Shown here: in pieces, positions 1 through 4,772 of the stretch
Layout of the letters: each line of letters starts with the position of its first letter
Numbering within the stretch: position 1 is the first letter of the stretch
From: Desulfovibrionales bacterium
GTDB lineage: Bacteria; Desulfobacterota; Desulfovibrionia; Desulfovibrionales; Desulfomicrobiaceae
Direction: 5' to 3'
Assembly (NCBI GenBank): GCA_012727515.1
Contig: JAAYGZ010000315.1
Location: forward strand, 1-5,638
DNA: 5,638 bases
Translations under genes and position numbers: made by a program
The notes under the pieces: generated by a model
What the model saw: the letters and a program-made list of their open reading frames with translations, nothing else
Database searches by the model: none
What the model was told of the DNA's origin: nothing

Positions 1-54
1 CTTCCAGGGTGGCGTGAGACCAAGACCCAAGGCAAAAATTTGTTCAGCAAGCAT
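1..54 (-). CDS. ISL3-type transposase, N-terminal 18 codons only
   Basis: The partial reading frame begins with ATG at 54-52 and runs off the window. The translation is MLAEQIFALGLGLTPPWK. The pattern of a short amphipathic start followed by LGLTPPW is typical of ISL3-family transposase N-termini, which carry a zinc-binding region and then a DDE catalytic domain further on (not visible here). The start is well supported: AGGAGG ends 6 bases before the ATG. Whether the rest of the gene is intact cannot be judged. The recognition rests on 18 residues only, so another transposase family or an unrelated protein remains possible. Confidence 0.65.
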   Translation of the reverse strand, partial: MLAEQIFALGLGLTPPWK

Positions 55-103
55 GGCAGCCCTCCTGAAGGAAAGGCTACCCAAACTGGGTGAGGTCGGT
101 CAA

Positions 104-128
104 TTCCACATCAAACGACGAAGAACCC
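104..128 (-). repeat. Probable terminal inverted repeat of the insertion sequence
   Basis: Read on the minus strand from 128, the sequence starts GGGTTCTTCGTCGTTTGATG, the position and style expected for an ISL3-type end (imperfect repeats of roughly 15-40 bp). The partner repeat is outside the window, so this is inferred and not shown. If 128 is the outer base, the expected 8-bp target duplication would be 129-136 (ggtttttt), which would overlap the hslO stop codon. Confidence 0.45.
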
Positions 129-134
129 GGTTTT

Positions 135-1004
135 TTAATGGCATTCTGTGGCCAGACGATGCAGTTCTTCAGGTGTAAACACGTAGTGTTCTTTGCAGAA
201 TTCACAACTCACCATGATTTTTTCAGACTGGCTGGCCAGTTCTGCAATAGTTTCCACGCCCAGCGTCACTAATCCCTGTTCAATGCGATCTCGTGAACAC
301 GAACAGTGAAAATACACTGGCTGGCGCCCGAGTATCTCGTATTCAATCTCGCCAAAAATATATGCCAGAACTGCGCCTGCCCCATGAGGCAAAAATTCAG
401 ACAGGGAAGGCAGGGTCTGGATGCGCTCCATGAGCATATCTAATGACGTAGTGGCAGGCCCTGGCAAGGCCTGAATAAGAAATCCGCCCGCAAGAGCCAC
501 GCTACTGTTCTGATCCACCAGGGTGGTCAGGCCCATGGCAGAAGGAGTTTGTTCAGAATCTGTCAGATAATAGGCAATATCTTCGGCAATTTCACTGGAA
601 ATCAAGTGTACAACGCCCTGGTACGGGGTTTTCAGCCCCAGATCTTTGGTCACAGTTAAAAGCCCGGCCCGGCCAAGGGCGCCTGGCACGTCAAAACGGC
701 CGTTGCACCGGGGTACATCCACATGCGGATTACCCACGCTTCCATGTACCTGGCACTGGGCATTGGCCTCAACAAGGATTTTTTTCAGCGGCCCCGGACC
801 TTCAAATTTAAGCGCTACTCGTTGCTGACCTTTCAGCAGCGCGCCCAAAAGTACACCTCCGGTCAGGGCGCGACCCAAGGCCACTGAGGCTGTGGGCCAG
901 GTTTCCTGGCGCTGACAAACAGTGTGTACTGTTTCCGTGCTCACGCAGGCCAGGGCGCGTACATTGGCCTGCGTGGAGATCGCTCGTACAAGATGATCGT
1001 TCAT
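135..1004 (-). CDS. hslO: Hsp33 redox-regulated chaperone
   Basis: This encodes the cytoplasmic holdase chaperone Hsp33, which is activated when oxidants such as HOCl or peroxide plus heat release its zinc and form disulfides. The product has 289 residues, close to the 292 of E. coli Hsp33. The N-terminal substrate-binding and dimerisation domain includes the conserved stretch around residues 49-75 (GGVLLGALLKGQQRVALKFE, then GPGPLK). The C-terminal zinc switch is complete: C-S-C at 234-236 and C-E-F-C at 267-270, nearly the spacing of E. coli C232/C234 and C265/C268. The start at 1004 is supported by AGGAA at 1015-1011, 6 bases upstream. The gene follows the PP-loop gene by 3 bases, so the two are almost certainly co-transcribed and probably translationally coupled. 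An insertion sequence lies directly after the stop codon, and no terminator of its own is visible. The product appears intact. Confidence 0.96.
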   Translation of the reverse strand: MNDHLVRAISTQANVRALACVSTETVHTVCQRQETWPTASVALGRALTGGVLLGALLKGQQRVALKFEGPGPLKKILVEANAQCQVHGSVGNPHVDVPRCNGRFDVPGALGRAGLLTVTKDLGLKTPYQGVVHLISSEIAEDIAYYLTDSEQTPSAMGLTTLVDQNSSVALAGGFLIQALPGPATTSLDMLMERIQTLPSLSEFLPHGAGAVLAYIFGEIEYEILGRQPVYFHCSCSRDRIEQGLVTLGVETIAELASQSEKIMVSCEFCKEHYVFTPEELHRLATECH

Positions 1005-1007
1005 CGT

Positions 1008-2114
1008 CTATTCCTGGGTATCAGTTTGCATGCATGTTTTGCTGCACACGGACTGGCTCAACTCTTTGGTTTTCGCGCGGATGCATTCACGGGTTTGGGC
1101 CCATGCCGGTGGCTCGGCAAAATTATGCGCAAAAGGAGGGGGCACCCACAAGGGCCACTCTTTATTATTGTGCCGTACAATAACCTGCACCGGGCTACCA
1201 GCTTTGCGGGCTTTGGGAGCAAAAGAAACCACGCACGATGCTGCTTCCTGGACCAGAGCTATGGGCCATGCATCGCGTGTCGGACGGGCCAGGGCCAGTG
1301 GTCCTGGAAAATCCGCCAGCATAAAAATATAATCATCAGGCCTGGTCAGAGGTAACAGGCGTTCGTTATCTGTGTTGTCCCGGCCTATCACAAGCCAGTG
1401 CTGAGGACGGCTGTTGTGCATGCGCCACAATTGTCGCCCCGCATTGGCCAGGTCAAAATCATCAACTCGTGGCTCGCAAATCGCCTGTAAAATTGGCCAG
1501 TAGCGGCGCACAGATTCGCGTTCGCCCAGCCTGCATCCGCCTGCCTGGGCAGGGATGGTGGTTATTCCCAGGCTCTGGGCCAGAGCGTACTGCTGGGTTC
1601 GACTCCGGCCAGCAATGGAGAACAGTTCAGATCGGTCCACAAGCCCGGACTCTTCCATGGGTGTTGGCGGAAGAAGCCCGGCGCTGAGCGGGCGCAGGAG
1701 CAGGTCGCGGACCTGGGCTTTATTGCGGATAATGTGCAGGGTGTCTGCGCGCTGGGACATGGGGCGCTGGCCCAGGACTTCGCCAGAAATAATATAGGAT
1801 GCGCCAAAGGCTGGCAGAAGCTCCTTGGCCCGGCGCAGCATATGAATTTTGCAATCAACGCATGGATTCAGAACTTTGCCAAATCCGTGAGGCGGAAAGG
1901 CTGCCAACAGATCGACAAAATCCTGACCAATATCAATGGGTATGATGGGCAGCGAATATTCCTGCTCCCAAGCAGATATGCGCTGGGGATGGCCAAAAAA
2001 CGGGCTGCTAAAATGCAGGCCCAAGACGTTGTGTCCTAAAGACTGCATGAGTTTAGCGGCCAGAATACTATCCAGACCGCCGGAAAAAAGTGCAAGGGCA
2101 TGGTAGGTGGGCAT
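1008..2114 (-). CDS. PP-loop (MnmA/ThiI-like) protein with NFACT-R-like C-terminus
   Basis: The product is a 368-residue protein of the adenine-nucleotide alpha-hydrolase (PP-loop) superfamily, predicted to adenylate a substrate, most likely an RNA base, for sulfur insertion. The PP-loop SGGLDS is at residues 11-16. NPCVDC follows at 83-88, with C88 matching the catalytic cysteine of the MnmA NPxxxC motif, and GGCRLGE at 192-198 gives C194 at the place of the MnmA persulfide cysteine (GxCxxGE). This half is thus MnmA-like, but residues 199-368 do not resemble the MnmA beta-barrel. Residues about 238-285 (LVIGRDNTDNERL, then a D and a PGP) resemble the NFACT-R/DUF814 RNA-binding domain. The tail is cysteine-bearing (C344, C357, C361). 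The start at 2114 places the PP-loop at the usual distance from the N-terminus, though only a weak AGG lies upstream. Related genes are often annotated as thiouridylases or tRNA methyltransferases; the actual substrate is unknown. Confidence 0.88.
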   Translation of the reverse strand: MPTYHALALFSGGLDSILAAKLMQSLGHNVLGLHFSSPFFGHPQRISAWEQEYSLPIIPIDIGQDFVDLLAAFPPHGFGKVLNPCVDCKIHMLRRAKELLPAFGASYIISGEVLGQRPMSQRADTLHIIRNKAQVRDLLLRPLSAGLLPPTPMEESGLVDRSELFSIAGRSRTQQYALAQSLGITTIPAQAGGCRLGERESVRRYWPILQAICEPRVDDFDLANAGRQLWRMHNSRPQHWLVIGRDNTDNERLLPLTRPDDYIFMLADFPGPLALARPTRDAWPIALVQEAASCVVSFAPKARKAGSPVQVIVRHNNKEWPLWVPPPFAHNFAEPPAWAQTRECIRAKTKELSQSVCSKTCMQTDTQE

Positions 2115-2217
2115 GGGCGTGCTGCCTAAGCCAAGGCGCTGTGACCTGCAAGGTGAATTTATGCTTTATCTGGGCGGTGGTTTGTTTTGACGCTTGGGGC
2201 TGGAGCTTGTATGCTCT

Positions 2218-2247
2218 GTATTACATACTGCGTTACCAAAGATACAA
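2218..2247 (-). promoter_or_regulatory. Candidate sigma-70 promoter for the PP-loop/hslO operon
   Basis: On the minus strand, TTGTAT (2247-2242) is followed after 18 bases by TAATAC (2223-2218). Both are 4/6 matches to the consensus -35 and -10. It lies about 100 bases upstream of the 2114 start and faces the correct way. The -10 sits inside the small inverted repeat GTAT-N3-ATAC (2218-2228), which could be chance. No experimental or comparative support is available. Confidence 0.35.
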
Positions 2248-2412
2248 TGCGTTGTGCGTTCAGGCTGATAGCCAGGCAGGCCAGGATACAGGCTCAAAAG
2301 TTCATATGGCTAGCAGGTAAGCGAAGAGAAACAGGGCAATGCCTTGGGTATCAATATACTATCGCATTCTGGCTCTGGCGCACATAAAGTGAGTAATCAG
2401 CCTTGTTCAGGC

Positions 2413-2442
2413 ATGACATATATCTGAATTATTGATTATTCT
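2413..2442 (+). promoter_or_regulatory. Candidate sigma-70 promoter for the small cysteine protein
   Basis: ATGACA (2413-2418, 5/6 match to TTGACA) and TATTCT (2437-2442, 4/6 match to TATAAT) are separated by 18 bases. Transcription would begin near 2449 and give a leader of about 50 bases that includes the hairpin at 2457-2478. The surrounding sequence is AT-rich, so chance matches are possible. Confidence 0.33.
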
Positions 2443-2456
2443 GAAAACACGTGGAT

Positions 2457-2478
2457 GCGGATCCAGGAAGGGATCTGC
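2457..2478 (+). promoter_or_regulatory. Leader stem-loop before the small cysteine protein
   Basis: GCGGATCC (2457-2464) pairs with GGATCTGC (2471-2478) as an 8-bp stem with one G-U pair and the hexaloop AGGAAG. It ends 8 bases before the Shine-Dalgarno sequence GGGGAG (2487-2492). The loop carries a GGA core, and a second GGA lies in the ribosome binding site; this is the layout of many CsrA-regulated leaders, although the loop does not match the preferred ANGGA register exactly. The pairing is seen in the sequence; its role is inference. Confidence 0.4.
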
Positions 2479-2497
2479 TCTGAGATGGGGAGAAAAA

Positions 2498-2665
2498 ATG
2501 ATTGTAGTAATAAGCAAATGCGTGGGATGCCCGTTTATGGCCATGGCTGACGGAGTGCGGGTGTGCAATATCGCTATTCCATACCAGCGGCCCATTGGCG
2601 ATGAGGAGCGTCCAACCTGGTGTAAGTTGCGCAAAGAACAGGTAATTGTACGGGATTTCAAGTAG
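2498..2665 (+). CDS. Small four-cysteine protein of unknown function
   Basis: The predicted product has 55 residues and starts MIVVISKCVGCPF. Four cysteines (C8, C11, C23, C42) form a C-x2-C-x11-C-x18-C pattern that could bind one zinc or another metal. The frame CxxCPF, then C, then RPTWCKLRKEQVIVR resembles many small uncharacterised bacterial proteins with CxxCPF and a C-terminal P-x-W-C-P-L motif; here that motif reads PTWCKL. There is no signal peptide or membrane segment. The frame is open further upstream to an ATG at 2432, but the start at 2498 is preferred: GGGGAG at 2487-2492 is 5 bases away, and the upstream extension has no family-like sequence and runs through the hairpin. It stands alone, divergent from the PP-loop gene and about 200 bases before dsrC on the same strand. 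It is probably a real gene; the function is not known. Confidence 0.7.
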   Translation: MIVVISKCVGCPFMAMADGVRVCNIAIPYQRPIGDEERPTWCKLRKEQVIVRDFK

Positions 2666-2769
2666 CTATATGTGCGCATAAACCTGAGTCTTTCCTGTTG
2701 AAGTATGGACCTGACTCTGCTATATGCTGCACATTGTGTTGACTTGAGTGTAATGGGGCGGCTACCAGA

Positions 2770-2798
2770 TTGACAAAAATCACGCTTCCCCATAGGAA
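2770..2798 (+). promoter_or_regulatory. Candidate dsrC promoter
   Basis: A perfect -35 hexamer TTGACA at 2770-2775 is followed after 17 bases by TAGGAA (2793-2798), a poor -10 with 3/6 matches. Transcription would start near 2805 and give a leader of about 63 bases with a hairpin close to its 5' end. An alternative is TTGACT at 2739-2744, which has a still weaker -10. ATGGGG (2753-2758) and CCCCAT (2788-2793) form an inverted repeat bracketing the TTGACA. Confidence 0.42.
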
Positions 2799-2814
2799 GA
2801 ACCTTTGCAAACGC

Positions 2815-2832
2815 TTTTTCCGAAAGGAAAAA
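2815..2832 (+). promoter_or_regulatory. GAAA-tetraloop hairpin in the dsrC leader
   Basis: TTTTTCC (2815-2821) pairs with GGAAAAA (2826-2832) across a GAAA loop, a stable GNRA tetraloop. It lies about 20 bases upstream of the dsrC Shine-Dalgarno site. If transcription starts near 2805 it would sit close to the 5' end of the mRNA, where such stems protect transcripts from 5'-dependent decay. It is not a rightward terminator, because no T-run follows. Confidence 0.42.
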
Positions 2833-2867
2833 ATTCTGAAGGACCAACATCTAAGGAGGAATTGAGC

Positions 2868-3185
2868 ATGGCACAGATTGAATTCCAGGGTAAAAATTTT
2901 GAAATCGACGAAGACGGCTTTTTGTTGAAGTTTGAAGACTGGTGCCCTGAATGGGTTGACTTTGTTAAAGACAGCGAAGGTATCGCCGAGATTACTGACG
3001 CTCACCAGCAGATTCTGGACTTCCTGCAGGATTACTACAAGAAAAATGGTATTGCTCCCATGGTACGTATTCTGTCCAAGTCCACTGGTTTCAAACTGAA
3101 ACAAATTTACGAGCTGTTCCCCTCTGGCCCTGGCAAGGGAGCATGTAAGATGGCTGGCCTGCCCAAGCCTACTGGCTGTGTATAG
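2868..3185 (+). CDS. dsrC: DsrC, sulfur-trafficking partner of dissimilatory sulfite reductase
   Basis: DsrC is the cytoplasmic co-substrate of DsrAB: the sulfite-derived sulfur is bound as a trisulfide between its two C-terminal cysteines, and the DsrMKJOP membrane complex is thought to reduce it. The 105-residue product shows the full family signature, including DEDGFLL (14-20), DWCPEWV (24-30), DFLQDYYKKNGIAPMVRILS (51-70) and the swinging arm GPGKGACKMAGLPKPTGCV (87-105). Both functional cysteines are present, C93 and C104, and the gene ends one residue later; this separates true DsrC from TusE/RspA-type relatives that lack one. The start at 2868 is chosen over the in-frame upstream ATG at 2805 because AAGGAGGA (2853-2860) is 7 bases away and the first residues match the family. 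It is monocistronic: its own upstream region on one side and a strong terminator at 3206-3234 on the other. No dsrAB is adjacent, as usual in Desulfovibrio. Confidence 0.98.
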   Translation: MAQIEFQGKNFEIDEDGFLLKFEDWCPEWVDFVKDSEGIAEITDAHQQILDFLQDYYKKNGIAPMVRILSKSTGFKLKQIYELFPSGPGKGACKMAGLPKPTGCV

Positions 3186-3205
3186 TCAATCGTTGCTTTA
3201 AGTAC

Positions 3206-3234
3206 AAAAAAACCCTGCCTGGCAGGGTTTTTTT
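3206..3234. terminator. Bidirectional intrinsic terminator between dsrC and malQ
   Basis: Seven A's (3206-3212), CCCTGC, a tight 3-base loop, GCAGGG and seven T's (3228-3234) form an essentially perfect inverted repeat: 6 GC-rich pairs extended by 7 A-T pairs. Because each strand has a T-run after the GC stem, it can stop transcription from dsrC (rightward, 20 bases after its stop) and from glgB-malQ (leftward, 23 bases after its stop). Confidence 0.93.
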
Positions 3235-3257
3235 GTGTCTGCATGCAGCCCTGGTGT

Positions 3258-4772
3258 TTATTGCCGAGGCTCGCGTCCATAGGTCTTTGCCCACATCCGC
3301 ATGGCCTGTCCAAGCACAGGCGTAAGGTGCTCGGTGCGCATACGCCAGCTCCAGTTGCCTTCAGCAATGCCTGGGATATTCATGCGTCCGTGTTCATCTA
3401 AATTGAGATAATCCTGCATGGGGATAATGGCGAGCTGTGCCGGGCAGCCCAGGGCCAGGCGAATAAGCGTACTGGCTGCGTTGTCCTGGGTCACTACATG
3501 GCCAGCATACCGGTTAAGGCGCAGCCTGGTTTCTCCATCCACCTCGGTAGTAAACCAGCCTCGCGTTGTATTATTGTCGTGAGTTCCCGTAAAAACAACG
3601 CTGTTATGCGGGATATTGTGCGGAATATACGCATTGCGTTCCATGTCCGGGGAAAAGGCAAAGTGCAGAATTTTCATGCCTGGAAATCCAAACTGATCCA
3701 TCAATTCCCTGACATCCTCAGTAATAAAGCCCAGATCCTCGGCCACCAGATTCAGGTCAGGAATAGCGTGCTGCACGGCGGAAAAAAGTTTTTTGCCTGG
3801 GGCAGGTATCCAGACTCCATTTTCTGCAGTAGGCTCACAGGCCGGAACCTGCCAGAATGCACAAAAGCCCCGGAAATGGTCCAACCGCACAAGGTCATAG
3901 CGATTATGTTCATGGCGCAGGCGTGTAATCCACCAGTCAAAGTTTTTTTGCTCCAGGCGATCCCAGTCATAGACCGGATTGCCCCACATCTGCCCTGTTT
4001 CTGAAAAATAATCTGGCGGAGCGCCAGCACAAAAAACAGGCAGGCCTTCCGGGTCCAGGGCAAACAGATCGCGGTTGGCCCAGACATCAGCACTGTCCAG
4101 GCTGACATAAATAGGGGCATCACCCAGTATGGAAATACCATGATGCGCACAGTGCTGGCGCAGGCGGGTCCAGTGCCGGGCAAAGAGATATTGATAGAAT
4201 TTTTCCTGTACAATGAAGTAGCCCAGACGGTTTTCGGCTGATTCCAGGGCTTTTTTATCTGCCAGGCGTAAGGATTCAGGCCACTGATACCACGGTGCCC
4301 CATGATGCTCTTGCTTCAGGGCCATGAACAAGGCGTAGGAATGCAGCCAGAATTGCTCCTGCTCGCAAAATGTCTGAAATTGCGCATCTGTACGAAGCTG
4401 AGGCAAGGCGTTGTCAAAGGCCAGTTCCAGCAATGATCTGCGCCAGGCCGTGGCCGCAGCATAGTCCACGCGATCTTCTGGAAATCCGGGTGGATTCTGC
4501 ACATCTTCTACACGGAGAAAGCCGTCCAGGACAAGGTAATCCGGGCTGATACAGAAGATATTTCCGGCAAACGCAGAGTAGCTGCTATAAGGGGAATTGC
4601 CAGCACCAGAATTGATGGGGGTCAGGGGGAGAATTTGCCATACAGATTGTCCTGCCTGAGCCAGGAATTCAGCAAAGGCATGGGCGTGTGGCCCGAAATC
4701 TCCCATACCATGGGCCGAAGGCAGTGATGTGATATGCAGTAAAACACCGCACAGCCTTGAGTTATTAACCAT
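3258..4772 (-). CDS. malQ: 4-alpha-glucanotransferase (amylomaltase)
   Basis: This GH77 enzyme transfers alpha-1,4-glucan segments between maltooligosaccharides and releases glucose, supporting glycogen turnover in the cytoplasm. The 504 residues match the usual 500-residue bacterial form without a large N-terminal extension. The N-terminal family signature is visible as [11 protein letters not shown] (9-19) and [20 protein letters not shown] (49-68). Catalytic residues by motif are D298 in VRLDHFRGF (nucleophile), E345 in VAEDLG (acid/base) and D399 in TGTHDNNT. The flexible loop after [14 protein letters not shown] (248-261) is also present. The start ATG at 4772 lies inside the end of glgB (8-base overlap) with AGGA about 11 bases upstream, so translation is probably coupled to glgB. 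The end is followed by the shared terminator. The operon context suggests a role in glycogen metabolism more than in maltose uptake. Confidence 0.97.
   Translation of the reverse strand: MVNNSRLCGVLLHITSLPSAHGMGDFGPHAHAFAEFLAQAGQSVWQILPLTPINSGAGNSPYSSYSAFAGNIFCISPDYLVLDGFLRVEDVQNPPGFPEDRVDYAAATAWRRSLLELAFDNALPQLRTDAQFQTFCEQEQFWLHSYALFMALKQEHHGAPWYQWPESLRLADKKALESAENRLGYFIVQEKFYQYLFARHWTRLRQHCAHHGISILGDAPIYVSLDSADVWANRDLFALDPEGLPVFCAGAPPDYFSETGQMWGNPVYDWDRLEQKNFDWWITRLRHEHNRYDLVRLDHFRGFCAFWQVPACEPTAENGVWIPAPGKKLFSAVQHAIPDLNLVAEDLGFITEDVRELMDQFGFPGMKILHFAFSPDMERNAYIPHNIPHNSVVFTGTHDNNTTRGWFTTEVDGETRLRLNRYAGHVVTQDNAASTLIRLALGCPAQLAIIPMQDYLNLDEHGRMNIPGIAEGNWSWRMRTEHLTPVLGQAMRMWAKTYGREPRQ

Larger units (their letters stand above)
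1..128 (-). mobile_element. End of an insertion sequence, probably ISL3 family
   Basis: The left edge of the window holds the 5' end of a leftward-reading insertion sequence. It consists of a likely terminal inverted repeat starting near 128, about 50 bases of leader, an AGGAGG ribosome binding site at 61-66 and the first codons of a transposase at 54. The family call rests on the transposase N-terminus and on a terminus reading GGGTTCTT on the minus strand, similar in style to the GGNTCTT ends of ISL3 elements. The exact outer boundary is inferred, because the other end lies outside the window. The element sits only about 6 bases beyond the hslO stop codon. Confidence 0.62.
2115..2497. other. 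Divergent intergenic region
   Basis: These 383 bases separate the leftward PP-loop/hslO pair from the rightward small cysteine protein gene. I see one candidate promoter facing each way (2218-2247 leftward, 2413-2442 rightward), a leader hairpin at 2457-2478, and a short GAGC-TTGTAT-GCTC inverted repeat at 2203-2216 near the expected leftward transcription start. I find no tRNA, no convincing additional gene and no terminator. The stretch from about 2250 to 2410 shows nothing I can name. Confidence 0.6.

Noticed and set aside
75..103. TTGACC as a -35 for the transposase promoter
   Set aside because: At 17 bases the -10 would read GTAGCC, which does not resemble TATAAT.
924..1355. 143-codon rightward frame opposite hslO and the PP-loop gene
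   Set aside because: It is antisense to two clearly coding frames and matches no family.
2344..2360. TTGGGT and TATACT as a rightward promoter
   Set aside because: They are only 5 bases apart, and no reasonable -35 lies 16-18 bases before TATACT.
2187..2387. 66-codon rightward frame in the divergent intergenic region, and an overlapping 76-codon frame from 2090
   Set aside because: Neither has a Shine-Dalgarno site, and both have biased, non-protein-like residue content. One overlaps the PP-loop start and the other starts with TTG.
2407..2850. 147-codon leftward open frame across the small protein gene and the dsrC upstream region
   Set aside because: It has no recognisable family and an odd composition, and it lies antisense to the better supported 55-residue gene and the dsrC promoter.
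2805..2867. Upstream ATG extending DsrC by 21 residues
   Set aside because: The extension translates the leader hairpin and the ribosome binding site; the ATG at 2868 has AAGGAGGA at ideal spacing and matches the family N-terminus.
2658..3104. 148-codon leftward open frame antisense to dsrC
   Set aside because: It is the mirror frame of a strongly conserved gene and has no plausible start context.
3498..4004. 168-codon rightward frame opposite malQ
   Set aside because: It is antisense to a conserved enzyme and has no ribosome binding site or family signature.
3752..4303. 183-codon leftward frame within malQ
   Set aside because: It is an out-of-frame shadow of malQ, whose own frame contains all catalytic motifs.
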